64,000 nucleotides of DNA from a virus, in IMG/VR virus record IMGVR_UViG_3300048839_000196, positions 1-64,000 of that record, one strand, 5' to 3'. Positions 34,786 through 42,924 of this stretch are shown here, one piece after another. Positions within the stretch are counted from its first letter, which is position 1. Each line of letters starts with the position of its first letter. The notes under the pieces were generated by a model. That model was given only the letters and a program-made list of their open reading frames with translations. It made no database searches and was not told the DNA's origin. The position numbers were made by a program, and so were the translations under genes.

Positions 34786-35652
34786 CTAATCCTCTTCAGT
34801 GTCCTGCGCCTTCGCCTCTGCGGCGAGTCTCTGATAGACCCGCTGCTCTACGTTTTCTGGATCGTATGCAAATAGCTGGTCGGACTTCGTTTGCATCGCT
34901 TTTTCAACGATGTTGATGTGCTTTTGGGCGGCAATCAATCGCTCTGGGAATTTTGCTGGATCGCAGGCGCGCACGATATTGATAAGGTGCTTGTACTTGT
35001 TGTCCCAATCGTACCGCATCCAGCGGAGAACGCCCATGACCTGAGTGATGCGAACCTCTGTGTGTCTATACATGAGCGCTTCAAGCGCAGCGTCTATGCT
35101 ATCATCGGATGATAAGTACTGAGGGTTGCGACTTTTGATGTCAATCTTTTCCGCATACGTCTTCAGAACTTCCCTCCACTTGGTCCACTTCTCCGGGGTC
35201 GGAAGCTCCATGAGGTATGACCTGCCATTGAGGTATGTCGAGAAGTGCATTTTAAACACTCCTGTTACTTGGCAGTATCGGTTGTATCGAACTATCGCCT
35301 TGAGAACTTTCTCTTGCGTCTTCACGGACAGTCGGCGCCATGCTTTCTCGGCCCGCTGTTTTGACCCCATACTATACCCGTATAGCTCCCATGCTGTCTC
35401 AAACGGGATGTTGTCTTTCTTTTTTTCGTACTCTGCGAGCGCTTCAAGCGCCATGCCTGACTGAATGAATGCCTCTAGCATGGCCACCTCATCAAGGCCA
35501 AAGCCCATGGCGCCTAGCTTTCTCACCCAGCCGTCCACGGTCTGCGGCCACTTAGAGAAATTCTGTGCCTTGATAGCAGCGCTGTCGCTAACTATCTCAG
35601 CTTCTTCTAGCGCCAGCGTTACTTGGTCGGTGTATTTTCTTTTAGCGGGCAT
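34786..35652 (-). CDS. Replication-associated protein of unknown function (288 aa)
   Basis: Helical protein containing the recognisable stretch FETAWELYGYSMGSKQRAEK followed by AWRRLS and an HFSTYLNGRSY motif. A YG-x-x-GSK...W-x-x-LS...HF-x-x-YL arrangement recurs in small proteins encoded beside phage helicases and primases, where they are suspected helicase loaders or replisome organisers. The long C-terminal helix is basic. Position immediately upstream of the primase-helicase supports the general role. Confidence 0.6.
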   Translation of the reverse strand: MPAKRKYTDQVTLALEEAEIVSDSAAIKAQNFSKWPQTVDGWVRKLGAMGFGLDEVAMLEAFIQSGMALEALAEYEKKKDNIPFETAWELYGYSMGSKQRAEKAWRRLSVKTQEKVLKAIVRYNRYCQVTGVFKMHFSTYLNGRSYLMELPTPEKWTKWREVLKTYAEKIDIKSRNPQYLSSDDSIDAALEALMYRHTEVRITQVMGVLRWMRYDWDNKYKHLINIVRACDPAKFPERLIAAQKHINIVEKAMQTKSDQLFAYDPENVEQRVYQRLAAEAKAQDTEED

Positions 35653-36043
35653 GGCTTTTTATTTTGATCTTCACGCTGTGTGAAGACATGTTTCCAATAA
35701 AGACATTCAAATGTTCACGGCATTCCTCACAGCAGGAATGCTGCGTCTTGTCGCGTACATTTATATACGAGCTCGACGATATGTACCAAACTGAGAAGTG
35801 CCTGCCTCCACAGGTACCACAGATAAAGTGCGGCTTCTGTGCCCGGCGAAGGAAGATGTGACAGTACTTTGATAGGTAGCACTGCCGAGCAACTGGCAGT
35901 AGCGCCGGGTGTATGTTTGCAAACAGCCTTTCCTCTTCTTCTGCAAAGAACTTCTGCAAGTCCTCTGCATACCGGTCTGGCATGTACGAAGCCATGGATC
36001 TGGCTTCCGGGTAGTCAAGTTCTATCTTCAGTTTGTTGCTCAT
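35642..36043 (-). CDS. Zinc-finger-like small protein (133 aa)
   Basis: The preferred start is MSNKLKIELDYPEARSMASY at 36043 (the frame extends to 36067). A four-cysteine cluster, ICGTCGGRHF...CCEECREH, looks like a treble-clef or ribbon zinc site. The N-terminus is helical. It overlaps the gene at 36015 by 29 bases and the next gene by 11. Probably a nucleic-acid or protein-binding accessory factor of replication. Confidence 0.55.
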   Translation of the reverse strand: MSNKLKIELDYPEARSMASYMPDRYAEDLQKFFAEEEERLFANIHPALLPVARQCYLSKYCHIFLRRAQKPHFICGTCGGRHFSVWYISSSSYINVRDKTQHSCCEECREHLNVFIGNMSSHSVKIKIKSHAR

Positions 36044-36230
36044 TGATCTTGTTTCTTTCATTCTCAAGATGTGATATCTTCTCCTGCCAGCGAGCGATCT
36101 CCAATTCGGATCGCTCTTTGTCCCCGGTGCCTTCAGCTATGGATAGTCTTGCCATAGCTATGGCGAATTTACATCGGAAGATCTCTCTGTTTATCCGGTT
36201 TGTTTCGATCCACTTGAATAGGTCATTCAT
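36015..36230 (-). CDS. Small coiled-coil protein (71 aa)
   Basis: A single helical, highly charged protein (ELEIARWQEKISHLENERNK). The length and heptad-like spacing suggest a coiled coil. Start overlaps the preceding stop by eight bases. No function recognised. Confidence 0.55.
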   Translation of the reverse strand: MNDLFKWIETNRINREIFRCKFAIAMARLSIAEGTGDKERSELEIARWQEKISHLENERNKINEQQTEDRT

Positions 36231-36627
36231 TGTATTTTATTTTCAAAATGGTACTACTTTCACTCATGTTTCTGAGCGTGAGCGACACCGCGATCATTGC
36301 CCGTCTGACACCGGGCAAGTCTTCGCTAGAATGCTCGATTAGCTTATGCCACTTTCGGCGAAGCTGATCAAGGCGAAAGGTATTCTGCTGCCGAGTATCG
36401 CCAATAAGGAGAGGTGAGCACTGCTCCATAGCTGAGCGGTCAATGCGGTACATCTCGGCGATGCCGAAGACAACGACCTTTGGAAGCTCGTCCGTCCTGA
36501 TTTTTAATTCAGGCAGTTGTACTACATCCGAAATGTCAGGTCTTCCCTTTAATTCACCCTCCCGAATTGCAAATGTTTTCCGGGTTGCTTTTACAATGGC
36601 GTCGAGTACTTGCGCTTGGTCTTTCAT
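36223..36627 (-). CDS. Possible DnaA-C-like DNA-binding protein (134 aa)
   Basis: Mostly helical. The order TFAIREGELKGRP...VVVFGIAEMYRIDRSAMEQC...IGDTRQQNTFRLDQL vaguely recalls the C-terminal DNA-binding domain of DnaA, but the diagnostic histidine signature is not evident. It follows the YqaJ exonuclease gene by a four-base overlap. I consider it a hypothetical protein with a possible DNA-binding role. Confidence 0.5.
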   Translation of the reverse strand: MKDQAQVLDAIVKATRKTFAIREGELKGRPDISDVVQLPELKIRTDELPKVVVFGIAEMYRIDRSAMEQCSPLLIGDTRQQNTFRLDQLRRKWHKLIEHSSEDLPGVRRAMIAVSLTLRNMSESSTILKIKYNE

Positions 36628-37643
36628 CTTTGCTCTGTTATTGTCAAATACTTTTTGTTCATTATTCTGTATCGGTCACTGATGACTAAGTCGGCTCCGA
36701 CCTTCTCCATGGCTAGGCGGATATGGTTCTTAGCTGCTTCAAGTTCTTTCTCTACGGCCTTCTTATCGGCATCGAGTTTCTTGATGCGCTCGGCCAGTGC
36801 GTCAAGGGCATCAGATTTGATCGTACTGTAAGGGTTGTCCGTCCGTAGCCCGGATAACATATCCTTGCTTCGGTCGGTGACGTAAAGCACATCGCTGTAC
36901 CTGAGCATCAGCTCAAGTACTTCCGTTCGCTTTTCGTCTGAACTCAGGGTTGACGCCATAACATCGCGCCCTTCTTGTATGGCGTCAAAGAACTTAGGAA
37001 GGCGCCAGAAATGGCCAATGAAAGCCTTGTACTCAGGCATGCCTTTGTCAATCGTTCTGACATTCAGCTTCACCCCATCTTCGAGCAGGGCTATGCGCCC
37101 GAAGTCAAGGCCCAAGAAGTAGATGTAGCTACAAAGCTGGGCCAGATAGTACGTAGGAACTCCGCCGGGGTATTTACCAGCAGACATGCCATTTATCTTC
37201 TTAGCTTCTGCCACGCCCGTCATTCCGGGGTAGTCTTTATCACTCAGTATAATGCCGTCCACATTGAGCGCCATGTATGGAGCGCTTAGCGGTAAGAAAG
37301 TAACCGCTGGCTTATCTACCTTGCGGAACTTAACGCCAGCCTGATGATGGCTAGCCCAGACGTTGCCATCCCAGTGCTCAAGGCGCTCGATGATTCCGCC
37401 TTCGTCTATGTGCCCACCTTGAACGGCCTCCGATGTAATGAAGTTGTCCTCAATGAAGCCAATCTTCTTAGCCCACAATGACAAGGCATCCTGATATGGA
37501 TTTAGATTAAGGATCGCTCCTACCTCTGACCCGCCAATGTGTATCGACGCCTTTCTATACACCTGCCAGTCTTGTTGGCTCATTCCGCTCAGATCAATGG
37601 CGTCAATATATCTATCCCCTAGTTGGTACTTCAATGTCGTCAT
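36624..37643 (-). CDS. YqaJ-type viral exonuclease/recombinase
   Basis: 339 residues. The YqaJ hallmark GGSEVGAILNLNPY lies at 37-50, followed by the PD-(D/E)XK active site: Asp129 in LNVDGI, Glu146-x-Lys148 in VAEAKK, and the later YLAQLCSYIYFLGLDFGRIA motif. The C-terminus is a long coiled coil. This 5'-3' exonuclease resects double-strand ends so that the annealase encoded upstream (37640) can pair the strands, as in other phage recombination pairs. Genes overlap by four bases. Confidence 0.88.
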   Translation of the reverse strand: MTTLKYQLGDRYIDAIDLSGMSQQDWQVYRKASIHIGGSEVGAILNLNPYQDALSLWAKKIGFIEDNFITSEAVQGGHIDEGGIIERLEHWDGNVWASHHQAGVKFRKVDKPAVTFLPLSAPYMALNVDGIILSDKDYPGMTGVAEAKKINGMSAGKYPGGVPTYYLAQLCSYIYFLGLDFGRIALLEDGVKLNVRTIDKGMPEYKAFIGHFWRLPKFFDAIQEGRDVMASTLSSDEKRTEVLELMLRYSDVLYVTDRSKDMLSGLRTDNPYSTIKSDALDALAERIKKLDADKKAVEKELEAAKNHIRLAMEKVGADLVISDRYRIMNKKYLTITEQR

Positions 37644-38134
37644 AGCACACTTTCTGAGGCAAAGAAGAGCGCCTGCTTTGATAATAACTTATTTAGGTGG
37701 TCGAGCGCAGTAGGCTTGAGTTCATCGCTCAAACTATCGACGTACCTGCGCGCCTCGATCTCAGAGATGGCGAGCTTGCCGGACACATTTGACAAGACAT
37801 AGATCAAGTGCTGATTCATGTCTTCTTCAGATGCGATTTCTTCCTCTCCCTCCAGTAGGAAGCCCATCGCCCTGCTAACAGCCATTGTTTCTGCGGCTGA
37901 GTAGGCGGAGGTGTCCTTGATGCCTGAAATTTCCTCCTTAAAGTACACCATCTTGTGCCCTGTCGCGGAGAACAAAACTCCATCACCGGGGTCAGTGATT
38001 TTGACCTTGGCTTTGGCTAAGACATAATCACCAATGATCTGGACTTCGGTATCTATGGCGTAGTACGCATTTAGGCTGGCGCACAATTCATGGAATCGCT
38101 TACGGCGATCTGCGAACGTTTCTCTTTTTAACAT
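37640..38134 (-). CDS. ERF/Rad52-like single-strand annealing protein
   Basis: About 164 residues from the ATG at 38134; the frame extends upstream to 38239 but that part overlaps the neighbouring gene. The core YVLAKAKVKI...FSATGHKMVYF...GIKDTSAYSAAETMAVSRAM followed by GFLL and IASEEDMNQ matches the conserved pattern of ERF-type annealases (ATG, AETxAxxRALGFL, IASxE). It presumably loads on single-stranded DNA made by the YqaJ nuclease to promote recombination. Confidence 0.75.
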   Translation of the reverse strand: MLKRETFADRRKRFHELCASLNAYYAIDTEVQIIGDYVLAKAKVKITDPGDGVLFSATGHKMVYFKEEISGIKDTSAYSAAETMAVSRAMGFLLEGEEEIASEEDMNQHLIYVLSNVSGKLAISEIEARRYVDSLSDELKPTALDHLNKLLSKQALFFASESVL

Positions 38135-38399
38135 GGTATTGTTTTTGCTTTGACATGGCGAGATAAATGATGGACTTCGTAAGGTCATGGAGCAGGCATC
38201 CTTGCCAGTCCACCTGTCTAACCTCCGTGGTTGTTTCACTGGAGAATAAACCTTTTGGTGGGGTCGTTTGAATCCCTGTCTTCACAACAAACGCATCCAG
38301 AATGGATGGGTATGTCGTAATTAGGAGTTTCTTCGCATCCTCAATTGGGATGCGAAGATCTCCAAGTACAATAGTGTTATGCCTGAGCTCAGCCTTCAT
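38100..38399 (-). CDS. Hypothetical protein (99 aa), first gene of recombination operon
   Basis: Begins MKAELRHNTIVLGDLRIPIE; alternating short strands and a helix (HDLTKSIIYLAMSK). No family recognised. It starts 16 bases downstream of a strong promoter and overlaps the annealase gene by 35 bases, so both are likely made together. Confidence 0.6.
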   Translation of the reverse strand: MKAELRHNTIVLGDLRIPIEDAKKLLITTYPSILDAFVVKTGIQTTPPKGLFSSETTTEVRQVDWQGCLLHDLTKSIIYLAMSKQKQYHVKKRNVRRSP

Positions 38400-38414
38400 C
38401 TGATTTATTTCTTA

Positions 38415-38445
38415 CAAAGGTAGTGTTTTGTGCCGAGAAAAGCAA
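38415..38445 (-). promoter_or_regulatory. Bacteroidota-type promoter for the recombination/replication operon
   Basis: Minus strand: TTG (38445-38443), 20 bp, TACCTTTG (38422-38415). The expected transcript starts about 10 bases before the ATG at 38399, with almost no leader. Confidence 0.8.
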
Positions 38446-38466
38446 GAGGTGCGTGTATTTTTTTAC

Positions 38467-38528
38467 GCATAACTTTAGCTTTGTGTATATGCGCCTATGC
38501 GGCGCACATCGCAAATGCTGGAGTTAGC
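38467..38528 (-). repeat. attC-like imperfect hairpin downstream of cassette gene
   Basis: Arms GCATAACTTTAGCTTTGTG... (29 bases) and ...GCAAATGCTGGAGTTAGC (28 bases) pair imperfectly around a five-base loop. Outer ends are GTTAGC/GCATAAC, close to integron core sites (RYYYAAC...GTTRRRY) but not exact. Length (62 bp), unpaired bulges and location just after a stop codon are as in attC sites. Confidence 0.5.
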
Positions 38529-38535
38529 AGCAACC

Positions 38536-38847
38536 TTAGCGGACACTGTCTAACCATTCAAAATCTTCTTTTGTACCATATTCCCAATCGTGGGACAAAA
38601 CCTTCGGTTTGTAATTCAAATCAAGCAGACACATCACAAGGTTTAAAACAAAACCTTCTGCGTATTGACCACTTACACCAAATGAGCCACTTACTCTTAT
38701 GTAATGTGGGTTATCAAAATTCACATCACAAACAGGTAATCCAGCTAAACCTTGTTTATTAAACTTTGACAAATTAACCATTGCCGTATCAAAATCATTT
38801 TGACTAATCGGCTTTTCTTTACTTGCTATATAAAAAGAATATCCCAT
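38536..38847 (-). CDS. Cassette-borne hypothetical protein (103 aa)
   Basis: Start chosen at MGYSFYIASKEKPISQNDFD (38847); upstream codons read through hairpin sequence. The C-terminal half, FGVSGQYAEGFVLNLVMCLL followed by DLNYKPKVLSHDW and WEYGTKEDFEWL, resembles hypothetical proteins I associate with Bacteroidota chromosomes and not with phages. Base composition is AT-richer than the adjacent replication genes. No promoter of the phage type precedes it. Function unknown. Confidence 0.6.
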   Translation of the reverse strand: MGYSFYIASKEKPISQNDFDTAMVNLSKFNKQGLAGLPVCDVNFDNPHYIRVSGSFGVSGQYAEGFVLNLVMCLLDLNYKPKVLSHDWEYGTKEDFEWLDSVR

Positions 38848-38932
38848 AATAAAAGGCTGCTGCCAACACCTGCTTTGCAAAAAAGGGGCAGACGGATGTA
38901 AGTCAGCGTTTGTTTATAAATCAACTTTTGTA

Positions 38933-38990
38933 GTTATGCCAAGCGAAGTGCAATAAATCCCCTTCTTCGCAAAGCATTGTAACGTTATGC
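38933..38990. repeat. Second attC-like hairpin upstream of the cassette gene
   Basis: GTTATGCCAAGCGAAG pairs with CTTCGCAAAGCATTGTAAC (GTTA/TAAC, TGC/GCA and GCGAAG/CTTCGC matched, the rest bulged), followed directly by another GTTATGC at 38984. TAACGTTA at 38980-38987 is the kind of junction left when cassette ends meet. Confidence 0.4.
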
Positions 38991-39058
38991 GAAAATAATT
39001 TGCATTAACCAGTTAAAAAATCAGCCACAATCTCTGGTGACTAAGTATAGATTCATGG

Positions 39059-40204
39059 CTATTTATTTATCTCGTCATCAAATAATCCCTCCATACTCTC
39101 AAGAATGCGTGCATCCCGGCTGCCAGCTCTGCCAGTAACGATCTCATTGTACCCGTAAAGCGCCTTCGCCGTTTCATTGAAGGCAAAGTCCTTTACGAAT
39201 GATGCGCGCTGTGTCACCGGGTCAACGTAGAACTCGCGTAAAGTTTTGATGTCATCGTGCCCGGTGTATAAGGCAGCTATAGTCTCAAGACTCATACCCA
39301 TTGCTGCGTAGTAAGTTGCGCCTGACCTGCGCAGTAGGTGAGCAGCACGCGAGTATCTAGGGATGCTTATGTAAGAAGGCTCCCCCTTGAATGATACTGT
39401 CTTGATCGTTGCATCCGCACCAAAAGCAGTAGCCAGTGCTTTCCTAACGTCATGCACAAAGCGCCTTGACCTCGGATCGCCAGACACACAGGGCGTATCG
39501 AACTTCAGGAGGTACTTTGACTCCAAGTTCGGATCGCTCGGATCGTGCCCGAAGTATTTGAAGATGCGCGTCATCAGAGCGAAAGGCACAGGTGTGCTCA
39601 TCCGTTTCTTTGTCTTTTCTGTAATGCGGGTGATCCAGTACGTCCTCCCATCTTTGGATAACTCTACATCGCCGACCCTCAAGCTGACAAGATCATTGAC
39701 CCGCCAGCAGGTTATGAGTGCCAGCTTGGTGTTGATACTGGCTGAGCTGGTGTTTGGGAGTTGCAGGATTTTTTCTACCTGCTCTACACTCAAGGCAACC
39801 ACCCGATCTTTCGGACGGATCTTTGTCTTAAAGAAATCGGGTACAGGTATCTGAAGTTTCACCCGCTTGAAGTTTCGCCAGTTCAGGAACACAACCAAGT
39901 TGGTTCTATGTTGATTGATTGTGCTGTGTTGCAGCCCCTCAATTGTATCAAGGAAATCCCGGAAGCCAAGAAAGAAATCTTCGAGCCACTGTCCCTTATC
40001 AAGGCGCTCTTGTGGTGAGCGGTTTACGGTGAAATCATAGTCGAACAGATCGAAATCTTCGATAAGTTCAGCCTGCATGTACGCCAGCATCTTGTGGTAT
40101 GTGCTTTGCCTATTGGTAGCTGTACTCGACGTGACGCGATTGCCGGTTTTTTGGTCGTCGCTCCACGCTTTCATTTGTTCAAGGAACATAAGTTTACTAT
40201 TCAT
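39059..40204 (-). CDS. int: Tyrosine recombinase (phage integrase)
   Basis: 381 residues with an N-terminal SAM-like core-binding part (to about 130) and a complete catalytic domain: Arg168 (CWRVNDLVSL), Lys199/200 (TEKTKKRM), His289-x2-Arg292 (HLLRRSGATYY), His316 (LYTGHDDIKTL) and nucleophile Tyr326 (REFYVD). This makes the phage temperate in principle. No excisionase is recognisable nearby, and the attP core cannot be defined from one sequence, although the hairpin-rich segment 38848-39058 just downstream is a good place for it. Its start overlaps a small membrane-protein gene. Confidence 0.92.
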   Translation of the reverse strand: MNSKLMFLEQMKAWSDDQKTGNRVTSSTATNRQSTYHKMLAYMQAELIEDFDLFDYDFTVNRSPQERLDKGQWLEDFFLGFRDFLDTIEGLQHSTINQHRTNLVVFLNWRNFKRVKLQIPVPDFFKTKIRPKDRVVALSVEQVEKILQLPNTSSASINTKLALITCWRVNDLVSLRVGDVELSKDGRTYWITRITEKTKKRMSTPVPFALMTRIFKYFGHDPSDPNLESKYLLKFDTPCVSGDPRSRRFVHDVRKALATAFGADATIKTVSFKGEPSYISIPRYSRAAHLLRRSGATYYAAMGMSLETIAALYTGHDDIKTLREFYVDPVTQRASFVKDFAFNETAKALYGYNEIVTGRAGSRDARILESMEGLFDDEINK

Positions 40205-40346
40205 AGTTGCGTTTGTTTTTTACGAACATCACTGCGAAGGCAGTGAACAGCCCGATGATTGGTAAGAACGCCCAGAATTGTTCGGGCGATTCGAGATATA
40301 TCGACGCCATGACGGCGACGAAAATTGAGGTTAATAGCTTGCCCAT
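40197..40346 (-). CDS. Small membrane protein upstream of integrase (49 aa)
   Basis: Opens at ATG 40346 and ends eight bases inside the integrase gene (ATGAATAG). Two hydrophobic segments (KLLTSIFVAVMASIYL and FWAFLPIIGLFTAFAVMFV) and a basic tail KNKRNYE predict a two-span hairpin. The overlap suggests translational coupling to the integrase. Function unknown; superinfection immunity proteins can look like this. Confidence 0.6.
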   Translation of the reverse strand: MGKLLTSIFVAVMASIYLESPEQFWAFLPIIGLFTAFAVMFVKNKRNYE

Positions 40347-40384
40347 CTTTAAAGTATTATGTGATCTTGAATAACCATATTAGC

Positions 40385-41134
40385 TTAGGATTTATTTTCG
40401 CGCATGAATAGGTTTGCATAAGCCATGATCGCAAGCGGCCAACTAAGCGAGAAGATGACGTGCGAAATCATCTCCGACTTAATTACGCCCGTGACGCACA
40501 GATCGGTGATGATCTGTACGACGAAGAACGCCGTAAGCCAGATAGACCGAAGCGAAATCTCGTCTCCTCCAATAGTAATTTTCCGGTCATTAAAGTTGGC
40601 GCCGAAGAATACGCCGACCATCTCAAAGACCAGCGCTGCGGCCATGACTAGCCAGAACACAGCGCTCGCAATAGTGATGATGATACCCATGTCTTTGAAG
40701 ACGTCAATCGACAGCATCGCATACATGAACGCTTGGAATGCAAGCGCCAGTATAGCAAATACCATGTGTACAGTTGCGCTGCGCAGGAACACCATCCCGA
40801 AGTGTTCGCTGCTGATGTTCGGGAATGTAGCCGAAGTGGCAGGTTGCGTAGGCTGCTGGCTCTGAGCCTGTGCCTTTTGCGAGCTGTCTTCCATGATCCC
40901 TAACTGTATCAGTTTGGCCCGGAGTTCTGGTCGGGACAAAGCGATCAGGTCAGCGGCTTTTGCACGTGTGTCCGGGTGCTGAGCGGCGGCGGCGACCTGA
41001 TTGAGCAAAGCCTCGGCCTGCTCTATCGAGATCATTCCGGCCGTAGTTCCTCCTCGGTTCTTCCGAGAGAGGAAAGTGTCGGCACTGTCGTAGGTAGTGC
41101 CGAGATGGTCCGTGAGTAATTGGAGGTTGATCAT
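40385..41134 (-). CDS. Four-span membrane protein (249 aa)
   Basis: N-terminal 115 residues are soluble and helical with a Gln/Ala/Pro-rich linker (SQKAQAQSQQPTQPATSATF). The C-terminal half has four hydrophobic spans (about 120-140, 150-175, 195-215 and 225-243). The architecture, a cytoplasmic domain plus membrane domain, fits a sensor or exclusion protein. Not recognised. Overlaps the gene at 41131 by ATGA. Confidence 0.6.
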   Translation of the reverse strand: MINLQLLTDHLGTTYDSADTFLSRKNRGGTTAGMISIEQAEALLNQVAAAAQHPDTRAKAADLIALSRPELRAKLIQLGIMEDSSQKAQAQSQQPTQPATSATFPNISSEHFGMVFLRSATVHMVFAILALAFQAFMYAMLSIDVFKDMGIIITIASAVFWLVMAAALVFEMVGVFFGANFNDRKITIGGDEISLRSIWLTAFFVVQIITDLCVTGVIKSEMISHVIFSLSWPLAIMAYANLFMRENKS

Positions 41135-41397
41135 ACAGGTATTGTTTTGACTTCTGAAAAATCAGGGAATTTTCGCCGAAATCTATTGGTCAGATTCACA
41201 ATCTCCCGGCTTTTACCATATAAAGTTCGGCATATACACGGGCTGCCTTCGTTGTCAAGCGCAAGGTACGGCAGGGTTCCATTCTGACTAGGCTGCCAAG
41301 AGCCAAGATAGCACCATTCTGACTTATCCTTTCCGACCTTGGCGGCATTCAACACAAGTCCAGATTTGTTTATGTAGAGATCAAATGAGTATGCCAT
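41131..41397 (-). CDS. Hypothetical protein (88 aa)
   Basis: Compact beta-rich protein starting MAYSFDLYINKSGLVLNAAK, followed by WCYLGSWQPSQNG and a basic C-terminus (RFRRKFPDF). A-rich leader before the ATG. No family recognised. Confidence 0.55.
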   Translation of the reverse strand: MAYSFDLYINKSGLVLNAAKVGKDKSEWCYLGSWQPSQNGTLPYLALDNEGSPCICRTLYGKSREIVNLTNRFRRKFPDFSEVKTIPV

Positions 41398-41415
41398 AAT
41401 GTTTTACTTTTGTTT

Positions 41416-41439
41416 GCCCCGACCTGTGAAAGCCGGGGC
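41416..41439. other. Stem-loop in intergenic leader
   Basis: GCCCCG and CGGGGC arms with a 12-base loop that can extend by one further pair. It lies between the stop of the 224-residue gene and the start of the 88-residue gene. There is no T-tract on the minus strand, so a role in processing or partial attenuation is more likely than strong termination. Confidence 0.5.
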
Positions 41440-41446
41440 TATGTGT

Positions 41447-42121
41447 TTATAAATCAAGGAACTCCGACTCTTTATACACCTTAAATCCGGGGCGCATGAC
41501 AGCAACCGTGGGATTATAGCAGCCGCTCGTATTTTGCTCTTCCCGATGGATCACTTCAAAACCAAACGGAAGTTTTGATGCTTCAACTCCGTAGTTGACC
41601 GAAGATGTCCCGATGTCGCAGATCGCAATTTCGTCGCCGGGGACGAGCACAAAATGCTGGCATGTTCCCCACTTCTCTTGCGTTGTGAACTCCGTAGTCA
41701 TCGCGCCTTGGTGTACGCCTCTCCTGCCCCTGATTTGCTTTTCAAATCTCTTGGGATAGTGCACAACTACCCTATCGTCATAAGCCCTGAGCTCGTTTCC
41801 ATGTTTCTCGCGATAGCTCTGAGTGACAGTGGTCCGCATCCAGCCTCTAGCCTCAGCAGGATTGTCACTGCTCGGCCATTTAGACGGGTACATGAAGTCA
41901 AACTCGGCTCTTGATTCTCGCTTAAACAGGGCCAGATTATCTTGCTGGCTGATTGGCATGTTGTCGTCAGGAGAAAGCGCCTCAATGAACTCGATGTTTG
42001 AAATGTTCTCATCTCTAGTTCTCGATGGAGAAACCACCCGGTTCTCAACGTACTTGCCATTGATTCTGAGCTGTGTCCCGCCGAACGCAGGTTTCCAAGT
42101 GCCGAAATCATAGATTTTCAT
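41447..42121 (-). CDS. Hypothetical protein (224 aa)
   Basis: Soluble mixed alpha/beta protein; starts MKIYDFGTWKPAFGGTQLRI. Contains basic stretches (PKRFEKQIRGRRGVHQGAMT) and a beta-rich end (CYNPTVAVMRPGFKVYKES). No recognisable motif. Part of the accessory operon read from 44193. Confidence 0.55.
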   Translation of the reverse strand: MKIYDFGTWKPAFGGTQLRINGKYVENRVVSPSRTRDENISNIEFIEALSPDDNMPISQQDNLALFKRESRAEFDFMYPSKWPSSDNPAEARGWMRTTVTQSYREKHGNELRAYDDRVVVHYPKRFEKQIRGRRGVHQGAMTTEFTTQEKWGTCQHFVLVPGDEIAICDIGTSSVNYGVEASKLPFGFEVIHREEQNTSGCYNPTVAVMRPGFKVYKESEFLDL

Positions 42122-42139
42122 ATTGATTGTTTTTTTGGT

Positions 42140-42505
42140 TTACAGATAGTTTACAATTTTCGTGGTCACGAACCCGTCCTCCGGGTCCATACTAAAGAGA
42201 ACCCCTCTGACGAAAATCTCATCGTCATTCTTACAGAACGCCTCACCGAAACCCTGCTCGAAGTGGCGAAGCCTGAGCTTTGCTACCCTTAGCTGGTTTT
42301 CAAGGCGACGAACTTCCTGCTCGGCCTCGATTAATATTTCAACATCTACTGGATTATCGAACCCAACATATCCGCCCTCAGTGATATGCCCTTCGTCGAG
42401 TGGTTCAATGCAGTGAGCCATGTTTACTGACAACTGCCAGTCTGAATCGGCGAGAGCAAGGCAAACATCGCCCGTTTCCGGGTTGAAAAATAAGTCTTTC
42501 TTCAT
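42140..42505 (-). CDS. Hypothetical protein (121 aa)
   Basis: Short beta-rich start (DVCLALADSDWQLSVNMAHC) followed by a helix (EILIEAEQEVRRLENQLRVA) and a beta C-terminus (FSMDPEDGFVTTKIVNYL). Reminiscent of small regulatory proteins but not identifiable. Confidence 0.55.
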   Translation of the reverse strand: MKKDLFFNPETGDVCLALADSDWQLSVNMAHCIEPLDEGHITEGGYVGFDNPVDVEILIEAEQEVRRLENQLRVAKLRLRHFEQGFGEAFCKNDDEIFVRGVLFSMDPEDGFVTTKIVNYL

Positions 42506-42524
42506 AGCTATTCAGGTTTTGCGT

Positions 42525-42896
42525 TTACAATTTATCCCCAAGTTTTGGCTCGCCCACTCCGGGTGGACTGACAAGGACATCCAAATAGCCATCGCCTCCG
42601 GACTGCCCAAGATTCATTGTCTTGGCGATTACTCCTTTACGAAGGAGAGCATGCTCTTCTTCCGGCAGAAAGTCGATCAGTTGCAGGATGAACTGCTTGA
42701 GATCGGCCACCGGGATATGGATTTCGCAGCTTGCCGGGCCACGGCTATTGATCGGAGTGATCTTTACATACAGTAGCGCGCCTTCGTACCCGCCTATAAA
42801 TTCTGCTGTGTCAATCAGGTCAACGGCTTTGGAGGTCGCCCATCCTGAGCGGCCCCAATATGAGGCGGGGTGGGCGAATGGAATTACTCTTCTCAT
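42525..42896 (-). CDS. Hypothetical protein (123 aa)
   Basis: Begins MRRVIPFAHPASYWGRSGWA; a beta-rich first half (ALLYVKITPINSRGPASCEI) and a helical segment near HIPVADLKQFILQLIDFLPE. Not recognised. Lies 20 bases upstream of the gene ending at 42505 in the same operon. Confidence 0.55.
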   Translation of the reverse strand: MRRVIPFAHPASYWGRSGWATSKAVDLIDTAEFIGGYEGALLYVKITPINSRGPASCEIHIPVADLKQFILQLIDFLPEEEHALLRKGVIAKTMNLGQSGGDGYLDVLVSPPGVGEPKLGDKL

Positions 42897-42924
42897 GGTT
42901 GGTTGGGTTGCTAGGTTATTAAAA

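Larger units (their letters stand above)
38467..39009. mobile_element. Gene-cassette-like insertion next to integrase
   Basis: One small gene (38536-38847) with lower GC than its neighbours is bracketed by hairpins made from GTTATGC/GCATAAC/GTTA motifs: GCATAAC at 38467, GTTATGC at 38933 and at 38984, GCATTAAC at 39002. No transposase or inverted terminal repeats of an insertion sequence are visible. The arrangement is that of a single integron cassette, or a cassette acquired from a Bacteroidota chromosome. It separates the recombination operon from the integrase. Confidence 0.45.
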
